Of a DNA stretch of 54,073 nucleotides, positions 30,830 through 41,574 are shown in pieces. Numbering within the stretch: the stretch's first letter is position 1; the number at the start of each line of letters is the position of its first letter. Origin of the DNA: Calocera cornea HHB12733 (lineage: Eukaryota; Basidiomycota; Dacrymycetes; Dacrymycetales; Dacrymycetaceae); assembly GCA_001632435.1 (NCBI GenBank), contig KV424098.1, forward strand, positions 1 to 54,073, written 5' to 3'. The translations under genes and the position numbers were made by a program. Below the pieces are notes generated by a model. It was not told the DNA's origin, did no database searches, and worked only from the letters and a program-made list of their open reading frames with translations.

Positions 30830-33800
30830 GCAGCAGAGCGTCAAGTACAGTACTTCAGGAAGGAGGGAGGGGTACGCGGCGACGCCCAGCAAGTTCAACC
30901 CAAAGGACTTCTACATCACGCTCCCGCCCAGAGGGGGCGACTCCACCTGGTCCATGCCCGAGAAATGGAACACGCAGGCCCTGCAGATACAGCGTCCTGC
31001 CTCCAGCCCGCTGGATGCGTTCCTCCTCCCTGCTGACGACCCGCGTATTCATCGGGCGAGGGAGAGGCTCGTCCAGGAGGCGACGAGGGCGATGACCCAC
31101 GGGAGGGCAAAGATCGATTGGAGCCGGTGCGAGGGCAGGCATCAGCGGCCGACGCTGTGCAAGGAGCCGGGGCACCAGGAGGCCGTTCAGATTCTGGGAG
31201 GAATGTGCGCATATCTACACTATGACTCTTCAAAGACATGCTGACTCGGCTGCAGGTGGGAAGTCGAACATGCCTGACTGGACATGGCGCGACTGGGGCG
31301 TGGTCGACATCACACTGCTGCGGTACGCGAAGGAGGACTGGGACCCGTCCTACACGACACTGGTCTGGAACCTCTCGCAGAACGTTGATCGCCAAATCGG
31401 ATCCGGTGTCGTTGGCGTCTCTCCCTGCTTGACTCCCTCGAAGATCCCGTACGTTACGCATCGGGGTGGTCCTATGACAGGACTCGAAGCGCTCGCTCTG
31501 CAAGGCTTGCCCAACCATGAGCTCCTGCTCACGCGTGAGACGGAAGACAACCTCGCTGATCTTGCTGGGAATGCCATGACTTCCACCGTCGTAGGCAGCG
31601 CTACCATGGCCGCCCTCTACGTGTGGTTCAAGCACCTGTTTGAAGATCTCGCCGATCGAATGGACGTTGACGAGCACATCGAGTCAGACAGCGCGGTCGA
31701 AGGGCATATAACGGGCGAAGAGCTACTCGAGTCTCACCCACTCGACCCAGCAGCAACGAAGCAGGTCGAACTCATGCGGGTCCTCGACATGGCCCAGTGC
31801 AGCGCGCGGCTCTGCATCTGCGAAAGTCGCGCGGGCATGACGACAGCGACGATCAGCCAGTGCAAAGACTGCCTTGTCACTTCCTGCAAGCGGTGCGGTG
31901 GTCGCCCGACGCACAATCACGCGCCGTATCATGTTGATCGGCTCTCTTCCACGGGGTTCGAGAAGGAGCTTAAGGCTGCTTTGCCTATGTGCCTCGAGTT
32001 CTCAATCGAAGAGGATGATTTGGACTGCGACACCTTGACGGAGAACCTCACCCTCAGCGACGAGGGCGGGATGAGCACGAAGCAGTTCCGGTTCTGGAAA
32101 GAAACCGTTCGACGCGCTATGAAGGACTTACTGCGGTTCACCGCAATCAAGCGGCAAGAGCTCTGGCTGGTCAACTATGAGAGCACCTCCGCACGGCTCG
32201 AGCTCGTCCTGTCCCCCACCTCAAAGCCCCAATGGTTTCTGTATGCCAGGCCGGACCCAACGATGCCTGCCGACTCGCCTTAGTACCAATGGTTGCACGG
32301 CATATCCTGCGTTCTACGGGGAGGAAGGGCTTCTTTGATGGCCGCAAGGAGTTCGGTCTGCCCATCACAGAGACGCTCGACGTCAAGGTCCAGGGCACGG
32401 GCAAGCTGGATCCCAGCTTCAAGAGCGCTCTCGGCCTGCAGGGTGCCTTCGCTGCAGAGCGGGTGTGGCATACGTGGAAGCTCACGGTCGATCCTGATGA
32501 TGCGAAGCGGCTCGACTTCAATATCTCCGGCACGTACAAGCTCTTGCCCGACTGTGGTGGCGCCGCTCGCTCGCTGCATACGAGCTCAGAAAGCTCCTGA
32601 CGTCAGGGAGTACCTTTCTTCCACGATCCCAGGCTGGGCGAGGCGACTTTGCCAAGCAAGACTGCTATTCATTCTCGTCCGCACATCGGAGGATCGACTT
32701 TGGCGAGGATAGACCCGTCGTCACTGCGCTGGCGAAGAGCTGGAGAGAGCATGACGGGAAGGGTGTGGAGCGGGTACACGCCTATGTAAAGCGGCATGGT
32801 CAAGGCCTCTGGGCTTGAGATCCTCGTATGTTCCTGTTTGATCTGTCTTTGATATCAACTCTGATTCCTCTGCAGCCTGTTCAAAAGGGCAACGCTTCGT
32901 TCGCAGTTTCTGCTGTTCCAGAACCTGTCTTGGCTGACAGAGCGCGCCAAGGTAATCTCTGGAATGCAAGATTGGAGCACTGTGCAGACTGCCGCCTGCG
33001 ACTTGCCGGATTGCCCTGCTTGTGCGCCCAAGCCTCCGACGATCCAGTGGTACAAGGCACCGACCAGGGGTGTCATCGCCATGGAAGACATGGCCGAGGC
33101 TGGAAGGTACGAGCGAGCATTGAAGCACCGTCCCTCAGCCTTCGTCACTCAATGCCATCTATTGGACTGCGTCGGCACCATGCAAATTGGTATCAACTTC
33201 GCCAGCCTCGTCCATCGCGCCGCTGCTGCCCTGTCCAATCGAGGCAACAAGGTCGTGCCTCAGCTTTCATGGCGCTTGACGACGGAATACACGCCGGGCT
33301 CCATCCTCGACCTGCCGAAGTTTAAGCTATACAGCAATCATCAGGATCCAGCATCGGAGCAGCCGCCGAATCTCAGGAAGAAAGGTCCACTCTGGAAGGA
33401 GTAGCTGCGGTCGCTCATTCGGCTGCTAAGCTAGGAAGCGAAGGATGCTCTCCCTTTCATCAAGGAAGAGATCGCCGAGGCGGTTCTGGAGCCACTAAGA
33501 TGGCGTGCCGAAGGTTGGGCTATCCATCCGGCTATCATCCGTGGTGGTGTGCTTGCCGATCAAGTTGGGTACGGCAAGACGGTAATCACACTGGGGTTGA
33601 GCGACGCTGCATCTCGCAGGCCAGCACCCAAAGTTGATCGTGAGACCCTGTGGGGTCATGTTCCAGCTCGGCGAACCACGCTGTGTGTTGTCCCTCCTCA
33701 CCTCATCAGCCAGTGGCCCTCTGAGTACAAAAAATCCACGAAGCCGGATGCGTACGAAATAGTCGTAATCGAGAGCATGGGGCAGCTCAACAGTACTACC

Positions 33801-35028
33801 ATTGAGGAGATCCAGGAAGGGAAGGTTGTAATCGTAGCTTCGAATCTCTTCCAGTCCAAGGGTTATGTTGCGCGACTTGGCATGCTAGCGGGCAAGTTGA
33901 TGCCGCCCCCCACGGTCAACGGCTCAGGCCGACATTACCGCGCACGTCTCGACCAGGCTTTGGAGGCTCTACGTCGTGAAATAACACGGCTGATGGGCGA
34001 TGACGGTGCTGCAGGGGTCTGGAGCAAGGTTAAAGCCGGGCAGCTCAGAGGTTAGCATCATCGTTCCTTTTATAGACACCAATATTGATTCGCTCCAGGC
34101 TCTGATGTGGATGACGTGCTCGTTCAGGACAAGCGTGTTCAAGGCCAGAAGTACCGCGATGCCCATGCTCAGGATTCTACGGCAGAGCTCATGAACTAGG
34201 TTGAGTCAGTCCTCTGAGAGGAAGCGAAGTGATGGCGATGACTCGGACGACTCGGACGATGAAAGAAGGCAGTGAAAGCAGTCGTCGATCCTTGTGGTCT
34301 ACAGATCGTCCGGGTGAAAAACGACTAGCGGCAGCTGGCATGCTCTCCCCTGGAGGCTTTCCACTTCGAGCATCTCGTTGTGGACGAGTACACATACCTC
34401 AAAGATGCTCCTCTCGCTGCGGCAACAAAACTGAACTCAGCTTATCGTTCGGTTCTGTCCAGTACGCACCCAGCGCATACCTTCGCGACTGTCAACACAA
34501 TCACCGTGTTCCTGAACATGCATCTCGGCTCTAACGATGCAAGTGAGCTGAAAGTACCAGGGAGAGCGAAATCGAAGAATGAACAGACTTGTGCGTGCCC
34601 TAATTCGGTGTGGGATACGAGAGCTCACTGGTCCACAGCGGTGGAGAAGTTCCATTCGCTCCGAGAAGTGCATTCAACTGCTTGGGATACTCGCCGTCAT
34701 GAGAAGGCCCAGGAGTTCCTCAACCACTTCGTTCGTCAGGTATGGCTACTATCTCGGCCCGTATGTTCTTTGCTGATCCATCTTAGAATATTGCCAAGAT
34801 CGATGAGATCCCGTGCGAGCAGTCTCTCAAGCTCGTCACGCTCCCCGCTGCCGTGCATGCCCTCTACCTTGAGCTGTTTGCACCATCTGATGGCGCTCGA
34901 CATGACCATCGAAAAGGGCACGCGAGGCGAGAGCGATCAAGACAAGCAATTAGACCAATCTCTTGGAGAGAGCGAGGACGTTCAAACAGACCATTGCCGC
35001 CGTGTTGCGTCTGACAGGTCTTCTAGCT
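30830..35028 (+). pseudogene. DNMT5-type DNA methyltransferase/SNF2 remnant
   Basis: The order of domains fits fungal DNMT5. The end of a C5-cytosine methyltransferase (RGGPMTGLEALALQG, LADLAGNAMTSTVVG) lies at 31,440-31,610. A Cys/His finger (CICES.., CKDCLVTSCKRCGG) follows near 31,810, then a linker (NISGTYKLLPDCGG). The SNF2 ATPase comes last, with GGVLADQVGYGKT (motif I, 33,545) and VVDEYTYLKD (motif II, 34,380), then REVHSTAWDTRRHEKAQEFL. Catalytic motifs I-VI of the methyltransferase and the helicase C-lobe are absent. Defects: frame change near 32,280, others between 32,580 and 32,880, TAG at 33,402 and again 39 bases later where Gln is expected (CAG to TAG). It is truncated at both ends by unrelated sequence. 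Confidence 0.85.
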
Positions 35029-35580
35029 GAGGGTTGGGTTTGGATTTGGTGGATTCAAAGCTGAAGAATGAAGGAGGAACATCTGAATCCTCCTCCTTGA
35101 TTTCATTGTCACCCAAGAAGTTTGCAATGTTCGGAGGTGTTTGCCCAAACATCACTGTCGAAAGAAACAGATCGTCGAGTTGGGGGAAACTGAATGGAAA
35201 AGGCAAGGGAAAGACCTCCTCAAAGCTCAGGCTGGTAGTATTGTCAAGGCTTGGAAGAGGTGGCATTTTGATGCCAGTAACGTCGATACCACATAGGCTC
35301 ATATGATCTTGAATGAATGGAGCACAAGTGAGTGAATCTGTAGCAGCGGCGGAATAGATTGTGTTGTTAATGGGCCAGGCGCTGGAGGTGTTGGTGTCGC
35401 ACGGGTAGAACGATTTATTGTTTGTGGCACCAAAAGCAGTAGAGCCCTCATTATGGTTTGCAGCAGGCAGATGTAACTCGTTTGATGGCAGTCCATAAGA
35501 CATATTGCCAGAAGCTGTCATTGCTGTGGCTCCATTGACAAACTCATCTTGTGATGGTGTCGAAGACTTCGAGACATTTG
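34985..35580 (-). pseudogene. Partial copy of the 43-kb transcription-factor-like gene
   Basis: An open minus-strand frame of 179 residues shares blocks with the gene at 41.6-43.8 kb: NNKSFYPCDTNTSSAW, TGIKMPPLP, EEVFPLPFPF, NFLGDNEIKEEDSD. It holds only the N-terminal half; the zinc-finger half is missing. Its 3' end runs straight into the end of the DNMT5-like pseudogene. Confidence 0.65.
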
Positions 35581-35950
35581 CTATCGATTGTCTATGAGGT
35601 CAGTAATACGTTGGTGGCTATCATGAATGCTGCTGACCACTATCACAGTGCTGGCTGAAATTGAGTGATCCTTGATACACCACCATACTCCAGAGGAGCT
35701 CCGACTGGTCACCCTGGCCCAATGCAAGAAGTACCTACCACCCAGCGCAAACACAGCTCATGGGGATCTTTTTGAAGGGTGAGGGAAGGGGTAGGGTATG
35801 GTGAGGGCTTGTGGAGTCCCCAAAGATGCCAAATGGGTGCACATTGCTACAACATGGACATGACACCAAGATCAATCATTGTAGCTTGATCTACATACCT
35901 GAACTCTTACCCATCCTCTGATACACAATCTGACAGTAGCACTCACCCAC
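35581..35950. other. No supported gene
   Basis: AT-richer spacer before the satellite. No ORF or repeat of note. Confidence 0.4.
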
Positions 35951-37315
35951 AGAAACCCTGCTCATCCAATGCTAGTCCAATGCTGCATGCTGTGCTGATT
36001 TGTCCAATGCTGTGCCAACTCATCCAATGCTGTGCTTCCTTGTTCAATGCTAGTCCAATGCTACACCAACTGCTCCAATGCCAGTCCAACGCTATACCAA
36101 CTCTTCCAACCACAGTGCAATGATGTGCAAACTTCTCCAATGCTGTGCCAACTCAATCCAATGCTGTGCTGCCTTATCCAATGCTAGTCCAGTGCTGCTG
36201 TGAGGGCACACAGTCTAGCAAGGCTGCCAACTAAACCCAACTGAGTCAAAGAGAAAGGTAGTTCAGATGAAGCAAGCAGAGTTGGAGAGAGTTCAGAAGT
36301 TTGGAGTGGGAGGACGGATGTGATGACCAGGCTTTCTCACAAGACTATGGAGATTCCTCAGAGATTGGATCTAAGGAGAAGCTACCAAAGCTACCAAGGT
36401 TTATATACAAGTATATGATCACAGCCTCAGCTTCTCCCAAAACACCAAGGTGAGACCCAACACTGCCCAGGACACAGCCAAGGTATAGCTGGCACAGCCG
36501 AAACATAGCCGAGTGGGCACTGCTTTACACTGCCTTACCTAAGCCTGTACCAAGTATCCAAAGTTTTATGCCAAAGGTGCACCTTTGTAACCGAAGACCT
36601 AAATGCGGAGCCAATTTCTTGGGAACTGTTGAAGGTGGTCGAAGGTGTCCAAGTGTTGCAAGATTGTGCCCAAGTTGGACAAATTTGGTGTCCCCTGACA
36701 GCTGCACCAACTGCTCCAATGCCAGTCCAACACTATACCAACTCTTCCAACCACAGTGCAATGATGTGCAAACCTGTCCAATGCTGTGCCACCTCAATCC
36801 AATGCAATGCTGACTTGTCCAATGCTAGTCCAATGCTGCACCAACTGCTCCAATGCCAGTCCAATGCTGTGCCAACTCATCCAATGCTGTGCTGCCTTAT
36901 CCAATGCCAGTCCAATACTGCACCAACTGCTCCAATGCCAGTCCAACACTATACTAACTCTTCCAACCACAGTGCAATGATATGCAAACCTGTCCAATGC
37001 TGTGCCACCTCAATCCAATACAATGCTGACTTGTCCAATGCTAGTCCAATGCTGCACCAACTGCTCCAATGCCAGTCCAATGCTGTGCCAACTCATCCAA
37101 TGCTGTGCTGCCTTATCCAATGCCAGTCCAACACTGCACCAACTGCTCCAATGCCAGTCCAATGCTATACCAACTCCTCCAACAACAGTGCAATGATGTG
37201 TAAACTTGTCCAATGCTATGCCAACTCATCCAATGCTGTGCTGCCTTATCCAATGCTAGTCCAATGCTGCACCAACTGCTCCACTGCCAGTCCAATGCTA
37301 CTAGTATGTGCCTGT
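35951..37315 (+). repeat. Satellite array with 216-bp higher-order period
   Basis: Built of short units around TCCAATGC (TCCAATGCTGTGCCAACT and variants). The marker ATGATGTGCA recurs at 36,761, 36,977 and 37,193, exactly 216 apart. An earlier copy at 36,120 shows a shorter unit once the inserted LTR is removed. Frames stay open on both strands for hundreds of bases only because the unit lacks stops and 216 is a multiple of three; I do not call a protein. Confidence 0.9.
36199..36700 (+). mobile_element. Solo LTR (older copy) in satellite
   Basis: Begins TGTGAGGGCACACAG, ends GTGTCCCCTGACA, 502 bp, flanked by perfect 5-bp duplications GCTGC (36194-36198 and 36701-36705). It is homologous to the copy at 38,158 but lacks about 90 bp near its start. 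Most CpG sites of the other copy are TG or CA here. No internal gag-pol remains, so recombination has left one LTR. Confidence 0.92.
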
Positions 37316-38157
37316 TTTGCAATGCAAGTTGATCGGAGCCTTGAGCCTGCCCTAAACAAAGACCTGTGCATGCAAATTGAGCCTGGAGCGGCTGTAGAAA
37401 GAAAGAAACACAATATATGATGAGAAAAAGTAAGGGGAAATGGTAAGTCTAAGAGAGCATTGACCTATATACTACATTGAATACAGAGGCAGGCTTATTT
37501 CTAGTTACAGGAGTTGTGAGAAGCGTAACAATATTTTGTTCCTTGGTAACATGTGAATAAGCAACATAGGATTGACCATGTGAAAAGACCGCATTGTGCA
37601 TATCCACCCCTACATGCTTCACTAGCTGGCCTTGTGATTTGTTGATTGTCATGGCAAATGCCGGTCAAACCGGGAACTGTTGTCTTGAAAGCTGGAAGGG
37701 AAAAACATCTGGGTCTGCTGTAAGTGTGATTCTTGGTATCAGCGCAGTCTTGCCATGGTGTTCTCCACCCAGGAGCTGAACTTGCAGAATTCTTGATGTT
37801 GCCCCTATGAGAATCATTGATGTGCCATTACACAGGCCTTCTGCAGATGCCAAGTTTTGCAGCAGCATGAGTGGGCAGCCAATCTTGACCTTTAGATTGG
37901 AGACCGGGAATCCAGGAACATTGAGGCAGTTGAAATATTTGACTGGTAAAAGATATGTTTCTGCTGCATCACTGCCATCTTCTGTGGCAACTGAGTCTGC
38001 ACTAAGAAAGGAGTGCTCTTGTCCCTGCACACATTTGAGTACTTCTGCATTGATTTTGTCAGCCACAATTGTTTTGTGCTGCCAGGAGGATTGTTCCATC
38101 CAAGAAGTAGTCATCTGTGAATTGAGCAATGTTTTGATAGATGCAGTTGATTAGTTC

Positions 38158-38749
38158 TGTGAGGGCACACAGTCTAGCAAGGCTGTCGACTAAACCCGAC
38201 TGAGTCGAAGAGACCAAAGATGAGGGATTCGGGGGAGGTCGTGGCTGATAGTATCCAATAATCAACCAATCATACCCTTCGTAAGTCCAACTAGGAGATA
38301 CGTGGGATGTCGAAGGTAGTTCGGATGAAGCAAGCAGAGTTCGGAGGGAGTTCGGATGTTCGGAGCGAAAGGACGGATGTGATGACCAGGCTTTCTCACA
38401 AGACTATAGAGATTCCTCAGAGATCAGATCTAAGGAGAAGCTACCAAAGCTACCGAAGTTTATATACGAGTATACAATCTCAGCCTCAGCTTCTCCCGAA
38501 ACGCCAAGGTGAGACCCAACACTGCCCAGGACACAGCTGAGGCATAGCCCGCACAGCCGAAGCAGAGCCGAGTGGGCACTGCCTTACCTAAGCCTGTACC
38601 AAGTATCCAAAGGTTTATGCCAAAGGTATGACTTTGTAACCGAAGACCTGAACGCGGAGCCGAGTTCTGGGGAAACGTCGAAGGTGGCCGAAGGTTTCCG
38701 AGTGTTGCAAGATCGTGCCCAAGTTGGCCAAACTTGGTGTCCCCTGACA
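38158..38749 (+). mobile_element. Solo LTR (younger copy) in Helitron helicase
   Basis: 592 bp from TGTGAGGGCACACAG to CCCCTGACA, flanked by AGTTC and AGTTT (5-bp duplication with one C-to-T change). It is the CpG-rich relative of the copy at 36,199. A TATA-like TTTATATACGAG lies near 38,460. Confidence 0.92.
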
Positions 38750-39381
38750 AGTTTATCAATGGTATCAACCACTGGCATCTGTGGTTGAAGCTGAACCTTG
38801 CCTTGTGCATCCATTGTACAACCACTCCCTAGATCCAAGAGCCATGCTGCAAACTCTGCACTTGCTGAATCATTGGGATCAAGACACATGTTTTGCTGAA
38901 GGTGAAGAATCTTCATGCTGCGCCAGAGTGCTGAGCACTGCAGACATGCATCAATAATATCTTCCCTTGATCCCTTTGGAACCACTGGTAGTGTTTGCTG
39001 CCAGTCTCCGCCGAATACCACAGTGCAGCCTCCCAAGAGTTGTTTGCTCTGACGCAGGTCTCGGAATGTATGGTTGACTGCTCCAGCACAATGGCAATGC
39101 TGCATTGGTGATTCATCCCAGATGACTAATGCAGTCTGGTGGATGAGTTCCGCTTGCTGGGACTGTGCGGAGATGCCAAGCACTGATTCTCCATTGATCT
39201 TAATAGGAATCTTGAGCATGGAGTGTGCTGTACGTCCACCTGGGAGAAGGAGAGCTGCAATCCCGAATGATGCAACACAAAGCACCACTTGACCTTCTGC
39301 ACACAGTTCTGAGCAAATTGTCTTGTAGACATGTGTCTTGCCCATTCCTGCTAGACCATTGAGGAAGAAGATCTTCCCAAG

Positions 39382-40131
39382 TGTGAGGGCAACACAGATC
39401 CTAACAAGGCAGTCGGTCGGCAATAAGGGAGTTGGTAGTAACGGCGACACGTGTTGCCTACGTCGCAACCCAACCAGAAGGTCTGGCATCCAATTACAAG
39501 CTAGATGCCAAGTTGCAACCAGTTGCACGTGCCAACACAACCCAACAATGCAGGGTTGCCACTGACACTAAGGGGAGGGGTCGAGTTGAGAAGTCACCCT
39601 AGTGGAGCTGCTGTCGCTGTAGGCGACTAGGAGCAACCAAGGTGTGAGTCACCAGATGACAATAAGAGAGGAGGGAAGGTAGAGAGTTGCCTTGGTGGAG
39701 CTGTTGTCACTGTAGGCAACCAAGAGTGACTAAGGGCGACAGATTTTCGAAAATGAGTCTAATGACTAGGACCCATGGGGGTTCCTCAGAGATCAGCTCT
39801 GAGGGGTACAAGGGTCTAGCTAGGAGTATATATACTAGGGGAAAAGGAAGCAAATCCTGTGGCTGACTGTACAGTTGTTCAGGGCCGCTTCCCCATTGCC
39901 TCCTTTGCCTGCTGTCCAAGGGCAACCTGTGATCCCCACTTACAAACCCTCTCCATTTGGGAAATAGAGTATTTTTGTGTTGCCTCTGGCAACCTATAAT
40001 GCCTGAGTGTTATCCGGTCCCATCGCCACTGGTCCATGGCAATTTCTGCCTTGAGGTCCCAAGGGTCAGTGATCTCCCTCGCCTCGGCATCTTGATCTAT
40101 TGCGCCTGGCGAAATGGGGTGTCCCCTGACA
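39382..40131 (+). mobile_element. Solo LTR of a related family in Helitron helicase
   Basis: 750 bp, begins TGTGAGGGCAACACAG and ends GGTGTCCCCTGACA, with perfect 5-bp duplications CCAAG at 39377-39381 and 40132-40136. It shares both ends with the family above but the body differs and holds an internal imperfect duplication (GTGGAGCTGYTGTCRCTGTAGGC, twice). It interrupts the helicase just before Walker A. Confidence 0.92.
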
Positions 40132-40777
40132 CCAAGTCCCTGTTGTACAGAGGCTGCAACCATTTCAAAGGCTTGCTGCTGCTCATTATTCAATGTTGCT
40201 CTGCGCTGCCTTGCATCTGCTTGGAGTTTTTGGATGTTGTTGTTGAGCTGCTCAAAGACATAGTGATTGATGTTGTGATCCCAATCCTGCTGGACTTGTG
40301 GTATTGAAGGGAAGTCAGAGAGCTGCTTATTACTTGCATGCTCTAATGCCTTGTTGAGGAGATATAAGTCATAGTCCTCAATATTGTCTGCACTGGGATT
40401 TTGTCTTCTTCCATCCTGCTGAAGTCGGTGTTCCAAGTCATCACAGATGTAGCACTTGTAACCCTGCCAAAGTATCTCAGGCTGTGCTGGGTAACAGTGC
40501 AGAAGCAATATTGCAAAGAGCAGTTGCAGCTGGTATCCTGATTGTATGAGTGCTGCTTCAGCAAGGCATGACCTCCACTCCCCATCATCCTCCAGCAACC
40601 CACGGGCCAGACATGCCTCCTTGAATGTGTTGTACCGTTGTTGTTCCACTTTACACAGATTTTCAAAGGAAGTCAGGCCCTTCACTACCGTGAGCAGGGT
40701 TTGCAGATAGAACTGCTTGCCAGCCCCTGGAGGTACAAAGAACATTTGACCAATAGCAAAGCCTAAGTGCTGCACAG

Positions 40778-40812
40778 GGTCCAAATGCCCCTCCAAATGG
40801 GGCATTTGGACC
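40778..40812. repeat. Perfect 14-bp-stem hairpin
   Basis: GGTCCAAATGCCCC, seven-base loop, GGGGCATTTGGACC, at the 5' end of the helicase frame. Helitron ends carry hairpins but normally at the 3' end, so its role is unclear. Confidence 0.8.
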
Positions 40813-41574
40813 CCCCGTGCACAGGCGTCATTTCAACAATGAATAATTATTATTATTCAAAATGAAAAAGCACGCCTGATAGGGGCACGTCTCACCTATC
40901 GAGAACGCAAAGAAAAAAAAAGATAATACCATTGTTGAGATATGCGCCCCATTGGGGGACGCATATCCAACGTTCTACAATGTTTAACAATGTATGTGTT
41001 TGAAGCGTAGGCCATGAGGTCGTCCATGTATTCGTACCTAACACCCATATGAAAGCCATCCAGCGTCGGCTTTGGGTCTATGCAGACTGCTGCATAAGTA
41101 TGAGGCAACTGAAGTCGCAATTCCCAGCGGCCTCTTCTGGCCACACCCAGGCTGTGCGTCATGATATTGTTGCTCCTGGTCTTGTATCTTGCCTTCAGAC
41201 CGCTGATAGTTTGTATTTCACCTATTGACTACAGCGTAACTATCAATATCCGGTGCAGCGGATTCAGAATTTCTGGAGACCATTTCAAGCAGCGAGAACA
41301 ATGCGAAGATCGAAGCAAACACAGCATCAGAAGTAAGCAGAATGTAGTTCAGGGAAAGATTACATCGCACGATACCACACGACATCACACAGCATTCACA
41401 AGGATATCATCATCAGTTCGGTAGCACAGCAAGCAAGTTCAGATCACATTTTATCAGCAAGACAGCATCTGTGGTAAGCATGAGCAAGGTTCTAGGTGAA
41501 TGTAGACATTTGGACGAACCTAGTTGTTCATCAAAATGTCCACATTGCGGACCACCGTCCAGCCTCACAGGTTC
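40813..41574. other. No firm gene; second hairpin at 40940-40966
   Basis: AT-rich with ATATGCG..CGCATAT around a C-run and G-run. A short minus-strand frame (ELRLQLPHTYAAVCIDPKP) is plausible but unsupported. Confidence 0.35.

Larger units (their letters stand above)
37449..40805 (-). pseudogene. Helitron RepHel, PIF1-like helicase part
   Basis: Reads from 40,805 through LNNEQQQAFEMVAASVQQG, then (after an inserted LTR) LGKIFFLNGLAGMGKT (Walker A). LVIWDESPM (motif II), FGGDWQQTLPVV and, across a second LTR, DTIDKL-INCIYQN follow. It ends with FPV-TGA-PAFAMTINKSQGQ and SYVAYSHVTKEQNI (motifs V and VI). Removing each LTR with one target duplication restores the frame exactly. Remaining damage: one-base frame change near 38,070 and CGA to TGA at 37,665. 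The Rep nuclease domain is missing. The helicase unwinds DNA in rolling-circle transposition; this copy is dead. Confidence 0.9.

Noticed and set aside
35951..37315. CRISPR-like array
   Set aside because: Units are contiguous variants without unique spacers, and the genome is fungal.
36629..37420. 263-residue plus-strand ORF through the satellite
   Set aside because: It is open on both strands because the repeat unit lacks stop codons and the period is a multiple of three; no domain or intron signals.
39879..40131. C-terminal 80 residues of the helicase ORF ending KEAMGKRP
   Set aside because: They lie in the inserted solo LTR and are a chance read-through, not helicase.
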